Assembly: GCF_021134715.1 (NCBI RefSeq)
Contig: NC_060021.1
Coordinates: forward strand, 5,084,001-5,148,000
Length of the DNA stretch: 64,000 bases
Source: Daphnia pulex
Lineage: Eukaryota > Arthropoda > Branchiopoda > Diplostraca > Daphniidae
Direction of reading: 5' to 3'
The number at the start of each line of letters is the position of its first letter. The first letter of the stretch is position 1. The position numbers and the translations under genes are program-made. Of this stretch, positions 48,207 to 61,889 are shown one piece after another. Below the pieces are notes generated by a model. That model was not told the DNA's origin. It made no database searches and saw nothing but the letters and a program-made list of their open reading frames with translations.

Positions 48207-48382
48207 GGTATACTTTACTTACTTTTTTATATTTTCTTTGTCAATATTCTGATCAGGCAACGCAGGAGGTTGCAGCAGACGACTTTTCGAATATACGAGT
48301 TGTGCACATTCACACGTGCTGAATCGAATGTCAGATTTTCGGTTGATTTGAATTATTTTCATATTCTTTACCTTGTTCGAAA
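48207..48382. promoter_or_regulatory. Probable bidirectional promoter IPO4/WDR3
   Basis: Two housekeeping genes start divergently about 415 bp apart (47,967 and 48,383) with only the small ORF between them. No TATA box is evident. Boundaries are inferred from gene layout only. Confidence 0.4.
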
Positions 48383-51300
48383 ATGGGGTTAACAAAGCAA
48401 TATCTTCGTTATATTTCCGGTCCAATATTCAATGTGATTGCAAGCTTAAAGTCCAATGCCGTGTTTGTCGAACTGAGAGCTCAAGTTGGTCGATATGTGG
48501 CTGCCGGAGCTTGCGAAAATGTCATCATCTGGGACTCGAAAACTGGAGAAAAGGTCGATAACATTTCTTTATAATTTGTAGGTAAAACTCACACTCTTTT
48601 ATTTTTGTTTGCAGATCAACACTTTGTTGGGTGAGAAGCATTGTGTCACTATGTTGAAAACGAGCCCCAATAACAGACAAATTGCTGTTGGATACGAAGA
48701 TGGTGTTGTCAGACTATTTGATCTTAACAGTGGAGAATGTTTGGTTACTTTTAGTGGACACAAAAGTGCTGCTACATCTCTGTCATTTGACATAGAAGGC
48801 ATGAGGCTTGTGTCTGGAGCAAAAGACACAAACATCATTGTCTGGGACACTGTGGCGGAAGCTGGCCTTTTCCGATTGAGTGGGCACAAGGGCCCCATTA
48901 CTAAATGCTGTTTTCTTGAGAGCCAAAACATTTTGGTTAGTAGTTCACTGGACACGTTGGTCAAATTCTGGGACCTCGACACCCAGCACTGTTTCAAAAC
49001 CCTGGTGGGTCACAGATCTGAGGTATGGGATATGGTCGTCATGAAAAACGATCGCTACTTGGTCACTGGATGCGGCGACAGTGAACTCAGAGTGTGGAAA
49101 ATACGCTTCCCTGACTCTGAGGAAGATGACGAGAAGCAGAAAGCCACTCCCAAGAAAACCCGGAGAGATTCCGACGATGAAGAAGAAAAGAATGAAGATG
49201 GCAACGAAGAAGAGGATGATGACAACAGCATTCTTCAGTGCACCAAAATTGGAACAATTTTGAGACAGGGTCGCGATCGAGTCCTTAGCATGGTGACGGA
49301 CCCGAGTCGTACTATTTTGTCGTGCCACGGAATGGATTCCATCGTGGAACTGTTTCGTTTCCACGACGAAGAAGAAATTCAAAAAATATTCAGCAAACGC
49401 CAACGGAAATTCAAAAAGCAAAATCCCGAATCGACGGAAGAATTGACTGTTGCCCTGCAAGATGAGGTGCTGCGAATCAAATCCGTCCAGGCTTCCGGCA
49501 AAGTCAAAGCTATCGACGTCCATGTTTCTACCAAAGGAGAGCTCAGGTTGTTGGCATTGTTACGCGGCAATTCGTTCGAGATCCACGTTGTGGATACCAA
49601 AGTCTCCAACAAAAATGACGCAACTAAAGTCGGGGCTCTGTCCATCCCCGGACATCGCACAGATGTACGAGCCCTTTGTTTCAGCTCGGACAAGATTGCA
49701 TTGGCATCAGCCAGTGGCGAGTCATTGAAAATCTGGAACCGAGGCTCCCAGAATTGTATCCGAACAATGGCGTGTGATTACGCCCTGTCGATTCTCTTCG
49801 CCACTGGCGACCGCAACGTGATCGTCGCCACGAAGACGGGCAAGCTTCAAATCTTCGACATTGCAGCCGGACGACTGCTGGAAGAAATTCTAGCTCACGA
49901 GGGCGAAGCCTGGACTGTGGCCATGAGCCCAGATCTTCGAGGAATAGCCAGTGGAGGCGCCGACAAGAGCGTGAAATTTTGGCAATTTGAATTGGTGGTG
50001 GACAAGGCAGTGGAGGAAGAAGATGAGGACGGTCAGATGAGAGGACACGGCGGTAAAAGAATGAGTCTGACCCACACGAAGACGTTACAGTTGGAAGAAG
50101 ATGTCCTTTGCGTTCGATTTAGCCCCGACCAACGTCTCATTGCGGTTTCTCTGCTCGATTCGACCGTGAAAATTTTCTTTGCCGACACGCTTAAATTCTT
50201 TTTGTCACTCTACGGTCACAAGTTCCCCGTTCTCTGTATGGATATTTCTTACGATTCCACTACCATCATCACCGGTGGTGCCGACCGCAACATCAAAATT
50301 TGGGGGTCAGTTGGGACACAACAGATGATCAGCGATCTTAAAAACTAATCCCTATTGAATTCTATTAATAGGTTGGACTTTGGCGATTGTCATCGGTCCA
50401 TTTTCGCTCACGAGGACAGCATCCTGGGATTGCAGTTCGTCTCCAAGACGCATCTCTTTTTCTCCTGCGGCAAGGACGGCAAGCTGAAGCAGTGGGACGC
50501 GGACAATTTCGAGAACATCACCACCTTATCGGGTCATCACGGACAAGTGTGGACGCTGGCCGTTAGTGAGGATGGCAAGTACGTCAGCACGGCTGGACAC
50601 GATCGCTCTATTCGTTTATGGGAGCGCACCCAGGAACCGCTGGTGCTCGAGGATGAACGCGAGACTCAGCGTGAAGCTGAAGCCGACCAGGTTTTTCTTT
50701 CTTTCTTTTTGGTCTTGTTTTCTTTCTTTTCTTTTTTTCCCCTCCCGATTTGCCGCTAGAAAAAACTTGCTCCCATTCCACTTGAATTATTCCAATTGGC
50801 GTTTGGGGGCAACCTTCATTTTACAAATCGGTTAATAATATTCGCAACATTCCCCCATAGCCTCGAGCCTTTCAAATTGCACGAACCATAGAAACATTCA
50901 ATTCCGCCTCTTCTTCTTGAACAACAACAACAACAAAAAAAGAAAGAAAATAATTGAGACCGAGGAGTTATTTTTGGCCCCGCCGGCAAAGAGAAAGGCT
51001 GGGCCATTGCTCTCGTGTTTCTTGTGAAATAATAAACTACCATCATGATTTCGCCCCCTATTTTCATTGATTTGTATTGATTTGTCCTTTTGTTATTTTT
51101 ATCTGCGATTTTGTCAGGCATTGGCTCTTGGCGAGGATCGGGTGATGCCCGGCATCAAGGGGGGCGAGGAAGCCTCCCTACCCGGCCGCAAAACGGTGGA
51201 AACTGAACGGGCAGCCGAGAGGATCATGGAAGCTGTCGAAGTTCACAAGGAAGTCTCGCAGCAGTTGGCCGAGTACCGTGAAAAAATCGATCTTCATCAG

Positions 51301-51810
51301 CAATCCGGCCGGAATGCCAGTGAAGCTCCCGCCGCTCCTCAACTCCATCCGCTGATGGTGGCGTACGACACGACCGATCCCGACAGGTATTTGTTGAAGG
51401 TGTTGCGCCAGGTGAAATCGAGCGAAGTGGAGGAAGCCCTTCTGGTGCTGCCCTTCCATTACGTCGGCAGCCTATTGTCCCTGCTGGATCAGTTGCTAGA
51501 AAAAGGCTGGGAAACGGAATTGGTGATGAGGATCCTGCTCTTCCTCGTTCGTCTCCACCACGGCCCCCTGTCCAACACTCCTTCCCTGCTGCCGATCCTG
51601 AACCGACTGCAAGGAGTGGCCCGCAAACGCGTGGATCAAGTCCGCGATCGCATCGGCTTCAACTTGGCCGGACTTCAGTACCTGCACCGAGAACTGGAAG
51701 AACGCGAGGCCGTACAGTTATTCGCCGACGCTTCCGACCGTGTCAAGCAGAAACGCAAGCAACGCCGCAACAAAGACAAAGCCAAACAAAGAGCCATTCT
51801 GACACTGTAA
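48383..51810 (+). CDS. WDR3: WD repeat-containing protein 3 (WDR3, Utp12/Dip2)
   Basis: U3 snoRNP/SSU processome component needed for 18S rRNA processing in the nucleolus. Four exons join in frame: 48,383-48,553, 48,615-50,305, 50,372-50,690 and 51,118-51,810, giving 957 residues (human 943). The N-terminus MGLTKQYLRYISGPIFNVIA is almost the human one. Two WD40 propellers follow, with blocks such as VGYEDGVVRLFDL, FSGHKSAATSLSFD, VSGAKDTNIIVWD, LDTQHCFKTLVGHRSEVWDM, SGGADKSVKFWQFEL, FLSLYGHKFPVLCMDISYD and RSIRLWERTQEPLVLEDERE. An acidic insert (about residues 240-275) separates the halves. The C-terminal Utp12 domain covers exon 4 (AAERIMEAVE, EEALLVLPFHYVGSLLSLL, FNLAGLQYLHRELEE) and ends in a Lys/Arg tail. 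The first donor (AAG|gtcgat) is weak but gives the family sequence. Confidence 0.95.
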
Positions 51811-51854
51811 AATTATGGAAAAGAAATAATGACAGAAAAAAAAGAGAAAATTCC

Positions 51855-51860
51855 AATAAA
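51855..51860 (+). promoter_or_regulatory. WDR3 poly(A) signal
   Basis: AATAAA 45 bases after the WDR3 stop codon, followed by T-rich sequence. Confidence 0.7.
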
Positions 51861-51869
51861 AAAAGTTAA

Positions 51870-54800
51870 TGAAATGAAAAGAAATCATTTTTTTTTGTAG
51901 GGAAAAGTAACAGAAAAAGGGGATGGAGAACATTAGTCATTTTGGGTCGGTTGGTAAGAAAAAAGGGGAAAATTCCCTTGGAAAGAAACGATAAATTTAA
52001 GGCAACAAAAAACTGTCACGAAGAAATGTGTCAGCGACTTGGGAAAGAAAAAATAAAGTTGGAAATGTTAACGACCCGGTTGACGACGTTTAGCGTCTTG
52101 ATCAAGTCAAGAAAAATTTTGTCGAGTGTAAAATAATTGAATTTTTTGTGACGATTCATTTGTGTTTCTCTGTTGAAAAAGTAGCGTTGGTTGCTCATCA
52201 TTTTCATCATTAATGTGACTGACGACATCAAACTTTGTTTGTGTTTAACGAAGTGTGTAGCCAGCAGAGAGATAGGAGAGAGGAGAGAAGATGTGGGTCT
52301 TTTGCAGGTACTAACTGGGAGAAAACGTCCCAGAGACTGGGGGATTGAGAAAATGAGGCGGCGTCGACTGACCTGTTGACCTACTGAGACTTGAAATATG
52401 AAAAGGCAACCAGGAGAAGAGTAGTGGACAGACGGGATTGTAGCCCCGGATGTCTGCCTGCGCACTACCCTATGCTTGCCTTTAACGTACATTTTATATC
52501 TTCCTCCTCTCTATATATACCGTATCTTCCTTGGTTTATGAATTGTTGTAGTACAGCTACTTTAGTTTGTCTTTTTATCTTGTTCTAACCCCCTAAAAAA
52601 AGAAACTCGAGGTCTTCTGCGTCGTCGTGTCTTCTCTTTCCTTCCTTTCTCCCCCGTTTTTTTCCCCCGTTTTTTTCCCCTTTATTTGGTTTCGTTTTGT
52701 TTTCTCGTATTATTATTATTCCCTCTCTTTTGAGACTCGTTTCTTCGAAGGTAAAGGTGATTGGAGTTGTGTACGGTACGGCATTCCCGGAAATGAGCAC
52801 ACACACCGGTTCTTCTCGCGCTGCTAATAGGAAAAAGAGCTAGGTTGATAGTTACCAACATTTAACTTTGTCAATGTTTTATTTTCGTGTTCAGATAAAT
52901 TGTCGAATCATCTTTTCCTTCATGTGTGAAAAACAAATAATAAATCTTGGCCAGCCGAGAGAAAACCTGGTGGACCCGATACCGAATCAACAGCACAAGG
53001 TGTTGTAGACACACCAGGTAGAAGACAAAGAAATCACCGCTACACACAAGAAGAGTTAAGCAGCGCGTGTATTATATACAAAGGTAAGGTTACTACTAAC
53101 AACCCAGTGCCCGGTGTTTCGATCCTCTTATGCACATTCAAGTCAGTTAGTCCATATATATATTTTTTATTTTAACAACCTTCTTTTTTGTCTTTTTCGT
53201 TTCCATGTGTTTGTATATGCTGACCACACGGACCACCTGTCTTTCTAGCTCTTGGGTTGTGCACCAGCGTGTTCCCCTTTTCTCTTCCATCTCCTTTTTA
53301 TTCTCTCTCTATCTCTCTCTCTCTCTTCATTCTCCTTCTCGTAGTGTAGTGGTGGTTTTCTTTTTTTCAGAGTTTTTCGCCCATCCATTCGGGGGTCCGT
53401 CCTGTTGGTTGGCGTACGCGCCCCTTAAACTATCTCGTCGACGAGTACCGCTCTGCCGACACTCAGTCCACGTTGAGCCGTGGGGCACTTCACAACTCCC
53501 CACAACCGCTCCTCTCTTCTCGTTTCCTTCCTCTCGTCAACAATATCACTCGCTTTGATTTATTTTCTTCGAGGTGGGTGAGACGACGATTCTTCGTGGT
53601 TCGTCGCTGCTGTGTGGACAGAAAACTAGAGTCAGGAAACGGACGGAAAACCTCAAATCCTAATTTGTTCCTCCCTTTTTCCTTGTGTGTAAATAATCCA
53701 GTCGATCGTCCGGCAAGGGTTGATCCGCGGTGCGTGCGTTCCAGTCATCCCCCTTTGTTTTGTAAACAAAAGACAACACACACACAAAAACAGTCTCGAA
53801 CAATCAGTCGTGAGATTTCAATGTGCGATCCCCACTTTCTTTCCGTCGCTGATTTGGAAATGGCAACAGGAAATTGAATCGAAAAACAACAAAAACACAA
53901 CAACCATGTGCCCAGACACGCTACCGTCCATGTTACATTAAGTTTCTTTTCTTTTCCCTCCGTACCATCGACCAATCCTCTTCTCTTTCTTCCACTTCCG
54001 ACTGCAATAAAATCATCACCCGAATTGTTACGACGACCGGAAAGGACTTCTTCCATTTAGCCACCACCAAGTTGTCGACATCCAAGACGGATTCAATCAC
54101 CCCAAAATCAGGTAAGACCCCAAATCGATTATTATTAGAAAGTTGAGTTCAGTTTTGGACGGTATTTAGGGTGTGAGTCACGTTGACTCGTATTTCTTGG
54201 GTTGTCAGCCAAATTGGCAAAGAAGTAGGAAGAAGAAAAAAAAGCTCAGGTGAAAAGAAGAAGAAGAAGAAACTCTTAAAAGAGGACGCGCCTTTCACGG
54301 CACACCGGGGGGATTTGTTTTTTGTGTTGTTTGTTGTTGTGTTCAACGAACCGGCGATTGGCGCTCTAACCTCGATTTCTTTTTATTCCACCAACGAGTA
54401 AAGTTGTTGCAACCCGCCTTCGTGGTTCTCGTTGTTTAGTCCGATGATTTTCGGTGGACGACTTTGTCCGACGACCGACCGACGTCCTTTCTTTATTGTT
54501 TCCTCATGTCGGTCGATTATTCAATTCAAACGACCAAGTCGATTATCCGTCATCGCGCGTCGTCAAAAAACTTTCACGTCCTCACCTATTGTTCCGCTTT
54601 CAAATCCGGTGTTGGGTCGCGTGCTGTCATTTCTCAATTCTTTGGCAGCGGTCGTACTCTCTCTCTATCCTCCGCCGAACCGCAGTTGCTAATGTTTTCG
54701 TCATTTGATCGCTCACCAAAATTTACGGTAGTTGACTATTATCATTCGGGTTGCAATTTTTTTGTTTTTCATTTTCTCTTCCTCGACCGCGATTTCAATG

Positions 54801-57800
54801 AAATAAAAGAAACCCGTGGCCGCATGCCATTGACGGAGAAACTCGCATCTATGCAGCATCTTTTTTTCCTTTGCGGGCGGCCGCGGTTTCCATCGTTCGT
54901 GAGTAGGGGAGACCAGATCTCTACATTCTGAGGGTCAGTTTTTTGAAACTTTTTTTTTATTGATAAATCTGATCACGTAACGGCGGTTTTGGTTGCTGAG
55001 CCTATTTTCACGATCGCTGTTTTTGGTTTGACCATACGGTCCACACGATCATCTGGGTTGTTGTTATTGGTCATGAAAGAAGAAGCACGTGCCGATTCCT
55101 TGATCTTCTCGGCTCGCAAATGTTCATCGAGGATTACGACTTTTGATGTCCCCATCTTGGGATCCGTAGAATCCGTTATGTGCGCCTCCTCTCTTGTGCT
55201 TTTTTGAGAGCACAGCTGATTGCACTTTTGTGAACTAGCGCAGCCCCTCGAAAAGTTTCAAGTTTCTTCTTCTTCTTCTTGGTAGTAGCCACAAGGCCAA
55301 CAGCTTCGCCAGTAATTCCATAACTCGCTTGGTGTTGTTATTATGACGACCTTATTCATTGCAGTAGGGAACCCTTGGCCACTGTAGAATTTCCAGTGGA
55401 CTATTTTTGTTTTGTTTTTGTTTGACCGTTTGAAATGAGGTTGTTGTTTTTTTCTTTTTCTTTTTTAACGTTGAACTTTGGAAGTAAATCGGACAAGTGC
55501 TGACGGATGGGTTGACCGGAATTCCTACACACACCTCCCAATGGGGTTGAATTCTAGTTGTATAGAATTAAAAATGGATGTAGTCTATATAATCCCCGAT
55601 TGAAGAAATAACTCTGTTGGATCCCATCGTGTGACACGAGGAAAAAAGACAATGCTTGCAGCTGGAGCATTCCTCTTATCGGACGGATGGGAAAATCCGT
55701 CAGTGTCGTCGACAATGCCAAGATGAGAAACAAAAGAAATTTGGAAACATTATTTAGACGGGGAGGAGGGAATGATGGATTTTGTTTTTTGAAGGGAGGA
55801 AAAAATCCGTTTTGGCGATACCGACGAATCACGTTTTTTTTTCTCTCTCATCACCTGCCTCTTATCTTTTCGTTCGTCACTAGGACGCGACCTTGTTTTC
55901 TTGTATTTTTTGGAACCTTTTTTTTTCTTTATAAGCGATGGACGAGCCCTGAGCAATGGCGTGAATATCTCGGCCACTAGTCGAATTGAATTCGAATCCT
56001 ATAGAATTGATACGATTTACAGCCGTTTTCTCGCCTGAATGGACGTTGAATAGTGCCACTATTAGAATTATTAAGAAATCTCCTTTTCTTTTTTCTGACT
56101 GGGTTGTTGCTTTTCTTGTCAGCTCCAAAGTGCTCTAGTAGATTTAATGGGGTCGTCCGGTGAAACACATTTTCTCGTTCAACTGTCGTTCACTCAGTAA
56201 CAAAAATAAAATGGGTGCAATTCAGTTTTAAGAGCAGGAGGAAGAATTAAGAAGTCTTCTTCGTGAGTGCTCTCAATGTCGAGATCGCCGCCCGGGTTGT
56301 ATGTGGCTTCTAACCTCAATATTTTCATTCCGGCCCGTCTGCATTGTTGTATTATAGCCGTTTCGCTCGGTAGAGCCCTGCTGACTTACTCACCGAAAAC
56401 TCACGGTGGTAAAATCGTCTGTGACAATGAAGTTGAGATCGGTTCCATCCATTCATCCGCTACCAAACTCTGTTCCTTTTTTTTTAAAGTCGCCGTTTGA
56501 ATCCAACTGGTGTAACGTTCGGCGTGCAGTGGTGCTTGTAACATTGTTGTGGCCCAGCAGCAGCGGCACTTTCTTTAATAGCACAAAGAAGAAGTATGAT
56601 CCTTTACCCCATAACTTTGGGTGGATGTCGTTTCCACTGAAAAGTCACGGATGAACGAACCCGACCCAGCTGCCAATGAGGCCACACGTCGCAGTTCAAT
56701 AGGGAAACGATAGAAAATGATCAAATGGGGAAAAAGAAAAAAAAACTTTTCTGGGAAAGAAACGATTTTTTTTTTATTCGTCGATATAAATCCGGGATTG
56801 GTTGTTTCGATTCGTCTGGTGAATGTATTTTATTCACGAGATTCAACCTACCTTTGGAATACTAAAAGACCGAAAATTCCCATTTTCGGATGGGGAAAAC
56901 AACAGCAATATAAATATTTCGTGATTCTCTCTGTCCTGGTCTTTTTTATTAATATCAAAGAAAAAGTAGGATCTCATCGTGAAAGAGAGAGAGATGATTT
57001 ACAGTACTGCATGTAAGACTACCTGGTACTGTAAAAGTGATTCGGCGGATGCATTAGTGGGATAGACCCTTATGCTTCTTTATTTTCCTTTGTTGAGACA
57101 CGCAACCGTCTGCAGGTCACTAACCCCCTGCCTACCGAGACGGTCCGAGACAATCAAATGAGGCGGAGCCACAGACAGAGAAAAGTTAACTTAGATACTA
57201 CACCGGAAGGTCTCGTCTTTATCTCGTTCGCGCTATCAGATAAACACACGCACGTATAGGCTGCAATTCTGTGCGGGTCATTGAAAGTGATGATCGTCGC
57301 TCGGAATCTTTTTACACATTCTGGGACACCATTTTCTCTTTGCTGGCCTTGTTCTTTTCTTTTCAAAATCGGAGAAATGGAACGTGACAAACGGCATTTT
57401 AAGTTAAAAAAAAAAAACTCCAAACCAACACGCACAATTTTGAAGAAGACAAAACAAACGGATCTTTTCTTTCTTTTTTCATCCGTCAGCCGTTGGGATC
57501 ATTTTCAAATGGCACCTGTCACGGAGATAATTCGGAGACAAAACTGCCAAGTCCAGTTATAACATCGTCAGCCTTTTATCAACAAACTTGCCGTGGACGG
57601 TTATTTCCTATCGTAAAACGGAGAAGAATGAAAAATAAAAAGGCAATTTTCATACATAAAATTGTGTGAGTCTTTTCGTTGCCGCCGATCATTGGAGCAT
57701 CGGGACAAATGCCACTCGGCCCACAAAAATTTCTTTTGGCTCAAGAGGAACACTTTGCGTGTTTTGTCCGATTGGCGCTAGATTTTATGTGCCGCAATCG

Positions 57801-60800
57801 ACTTCCTCCTTCTGACTGAATTCGTGAGGCTGCATTTAACTCGTCCCAAATCAGAAAAAAGAGAAATGCAACTGCAATTGCACCGTGTCTGGATGAATAA
57901 CTCACGCTCTCAATAGTCTAGGCACTTGTTTTGGCTCATTATTTTGTGAGTAGCGCGTGAAGAGGAAAAAAAAAAAAGAATGGAGGAAGGCGTGGATCGT
58001 CTGCGAAAATCCGGAGCGAACTGATTAATGAGCTGCTTATTCACTTTGATGTAGGTTGTCTGTGTCAGAGAATTAAAGAGCATTGCATAATCGTGAGCAT
58101 ATATTGTCTGGCCGGAGTACCCGCATTGGCCGTTTGGCATTTTTCTAGTTTGAATTTCACCGCCCAAAATTGTGTTGTTTTCCCCCCTCCATTGAAACTA
58201 TTTGAGGCTGGTTCGGCAAATCTGCCATCAACCAGTTGCCGAAATAAATTAGCTAGTCGAACAAGTCCAACAACAACTTTTTGGTTTACTGCTCAAAACC
58301 CCCCAGTCTCCTCTTTGTGTCTATTTGGCTGAAACTATACGAGGAAAAAGAAGAAGAAGAAGACCAGAGGCTCGGTCGTCACACTGGTTACTCCGTTAGA
58401 TCGCGTATAGAGCCAAAGGGCTATAAGAAACACAACAAGAGGCTATCAGCAAAACCGGTTTTCCCGTCTTTTTTTAGTTCTTCTTCTTCTCACTATTTAT
58501 TCTCGTCTCCTTTTCGCCGCACCATTCTTTCGACTGGCCGCCACTATAACTCACGGCTCGTCGTCACCACCTTTGAATACGAAATGATTTCTTCGTTCAA
58601 CTTGGACGGCGACGACTGAAAAAAAGAAAAGACAGGTTTCCGTTTTTTTCTTTCCCTGTTGTGAGCATTTTGGAGGTGACGGATCTAGGCCGATGTTGTG
58701 TGAGATATTCATCCAGATTTGGAGTTGTTTCGTGTTTTGATTTGGTAATTATTGGGCAATCAAACAGCAAGCGGAAGTTGGTCTGCTCTCCTTAGCTCTC
58801 ACTTCCTGGTCCAAACAAAAAAGAGAGAAAATTTCATTTAAATGGCGATTAACCTCTTCGCGGCCAACATTGTGTGGGTTTGACACGGCGGCGCCCTTTT
58901 TAAAATTGGCACGCGAGCCGTTTTTCTTGTTTCCACTTGAAATTGTTTTTAAGGTCGCCAGGTTATTATTTAATCTTGAACCAGAAAAAGCCAAAAAACA
59001 AACTGGTTTGCATCTTCTTCTCCCCGAGATGCAAATTTAGTAAAGAGAAATAACACATAACAGAGACGGCGGGCCCCACTTCGTTCACGCAGCCAAAAGT
59101 GGACGCTCCTCGTTTTAATAGGTCAAACCCAGCTGATCCTTTATGTGTTATTGTCTCTCGTTCAACTCCCTTTAAAAATCTGGTCCTTTCAGAAGTTGAT
59201 TCAGTTGGTTGTTGTTTTTTTCTTGTTTTGTTTTTTCTTAAAACAGGAGTTTTGGGTGGGAAGTGAACTAATTTGGATGTCGCTGACCACTTTTTAGCCA
59301 TATTGGGAGGAGGAAAAAGAACCACAAAAAGGAGAACAGAAATGTAGGTGCACACACGGATGGAGGAGGATAGGATAACGTCATCATCTTTCACGGGCGA
59401 GCGGGGGGGAATGTGGGTCGACTTCTTTCTCTCTCCAACCATTTTTCCAACGTCTTTTTGGCGTTTTCTCTAAACGCACGCGCGGTACAGGGCCGAAAGA
59501 GAAAACCCGCCCACTCAAACGAGGACTTAAAAGTAGAAAATGGGAGGAATGATTGCCCGCGCATTATGCATATTATCAGAGAGAGAGAGGTATGCACGTG
59601 AGCAGCAGGAGTAGTAGTAGTAGTAGTAGTGGTAGTAGCAAGTTGCTTATTGTCCATCCATCACACACCTGTGGTGCTTTGCTTTCTCCATTACTACACG
59701 ACTTACTCGCCTGACATCCAACTCTCTTTCTCTTCTTCTTCTTGGGGGTATACATAGTCTCTGGGGGTACACGACGGGCACCGGCATCTGGGCGGACCGA
59801 CCGTGCAGGTTCCTTTTATCTCTCAATCTCGTTGGTGGTGCTCGTTACGCCAACACAATTCTAACCAGACGAGCCAGATTGATGGATAGTTTTTCTTGCT
59901 CGTGTGTGCAAGTGTAGAGACAAAGACGCCCTGGATTTTTCTGAAAATTAAACTCAGTGGGACAGCAGCAGCACTCTACACTGGATTTCAGCTGCTGAAC
60001 CAAACCCCGTTCGGTGGCATTGCGGGACGAGAAAAAAAAAACAACCGTTGGTCTATGACACCGTCAAGAAAAGGAAGAAGAAGAAGAAAGAAATTTACGC
60101 GTCTAATAAAAAAGAATAACTCGGCTGGTCTCTTTACCCCTTGGGGCTCTCTTGCGTGTAATAAAATGACGATGATGAACGTGCAACCAACTACAAAACT
60201 CTCGAGTCATTTCTTCTCATCGGAAAAGAAGAATTTTTTTTAGTTAGAAGAAGATGCTGAACATTTTTTCTCTTGTGTGTGAATGATTGGGTGTACACGG
60301 GATTATGTTTTTTAACGGTAATGCCCCGGTAGATTACGCGTTCACCGGTATGTTTCCTAGGGGTGTAAACCCCACAGAAAGACCTTTGACTCTTTCCGAA
60401 CTCCCCGACGGTGGGGCCTTGAAAAAGTAAAAAAGGAGAAACAAGTGGGAAAATTTGTTCACATTTTTTCACACGGTCATTTTCTTTTTCTTCCTGGCGT
60501 CCTTTTACCTTTCACCGTGGCGGAGCGGAACCGCGGCGACGGGAACAACGTTCCAGGCGACGAGTACCGTTTTCTTCTTTTGTTTTAAATTGAAAATGCC
60601 AGTCTTGTTCGTCGAGGAGAACATTTTTTCGGCCGCCGACAATCGCGACAGCGACCACGTTGGAATGAATGGCAAGAAAACAGCAGTTGGGCAGGAACCT
60701 GACGAGCCGCAAATCCAACGCCCGCCCGTCACAACTTGAGCTATAGAGTCACGCTTCTGCAACTGCTCACAAAAGAAAATGACATATCGCCCGTACGGGT

Positions 60801-61836
60801 TTCCAGACAGCGCAGGATTACATGAGATATTCCGAAAGGGATGGCCCATTATTTGTCATGAGACGACCATCGGTCATTTCTTTTTTCCCCAGTCGTTTTG
60901 AAATATGGCGGCGGGAAGATAAACGACAGTAGGAAATTGAGAAACATCTAATAATGTTTCGCCGCGCTCCTGTCCCATATAAGAGAGGGACAAGTAAACG
61001 CACGATCACGAGCAACAGTCTTTTGATTGACCCGTAATTTCCTTTGACCATATTCGGGGGCTTTTTTTTTCACGGGCGATAAGAAAGAAATATTTTATTT
61101 GACTTTAATCGTCTGAGCTCCTCTCGACTGTCATTGCGATGATGAATCTGTCTGATCATTAAATTTCTTCCTTTTTTTTATTTTTCTTTTGTCCGATATT
61201 TTGGAATATTATCGAGTCACGCCGGTAGCTCGGCTCCAGTCAATAGTTAATAAGCCCTCTGAACACGGAACACTATTCTAACGGTGTTGTTCTCTCCCGC
61301 CGACTCACGGGACACACACACACAGAGACATAAGTAAAATCAACTCTGGCGGACTTCTCTCTCATTCTCTTTTCGGCGTGACAAACTAACCAAGTGACCG
61401 ACATTTATGTCTTTCCCTCCTCCCTTTTGGGGGCCATCATTACGGCTGCCACCATAGAGAGGCAGTGCAGGTTTGGCTTCAACTTGGACTGGACTGGTGA
61501 GTACACCTCGACGCAATCGGCCAATTAAAAGAATAGAATTACGACGTGATATCACACCGCCGCCCACGTGACGGCATAATTGGCGGCTCCCCGCTTTGCT
61601 TGAAACGCAATTTTCGGTTGCAGTGGGGTGGCGGTTATCATTTCGCTCTTTTTATTACGAATTTATTTCCAACCGACGCGATACTCGAAACTAATTTCCA
61701 ACCAAAATTCCGCTTGCGGTAGAATATCATACTATCTTTAATAGAGTTGTAATAATGGTCAACATGGTCGTCCAATCCGAAATGGTTTTTTATTTTATTT
61801 CTTCATAATTTTGTTCAATTTTCATTTTGGCCAGGA
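51870..61836 (+). other. Non-coding region: probable promoter, 5' UTR exon and long intron 1 of the downstream protease
   Basis: About 10 kb with no domain-bearing ORF. A donor AAATCAG|gtaaga at 54,111 ends a plausible 5' UTR exon (starting somewhere in 53,200-54,000), and an acceptor ttttggccag at 61,836 lies 53 bases before the protease ATG; joining them implies a 7.7-kb leader intron. TATATATA-type sequences near 52,510 and 53,155 could be promoter elements. The interior holds only simple repeats: (TC)n near 53,304, (CTT)n blocks near 55,268 and 58,480, and (GTA)n at 59,611-59,638. The reading is inference. Confidence 0.4.
59611..59638. repeat. (GTA)n microsatellite
   Basis: GTA repeated nine times with one interruption (GTGGTAGTA at the end). 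Confidence 0.85.
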
Positions 61837-61889
61837 AGTTCACATCACGTCGGCTTCGTCGTCGTCGTGCAGCCTGTTCCGGGACGTCC

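Noticed and set aside
53473..53877. 134-codon plus-strand frame as a gene
   Set aside because: Ser/Arg/Pro-rich low-complexity translation without domain or start support; better explained as a 5' UTR exon.
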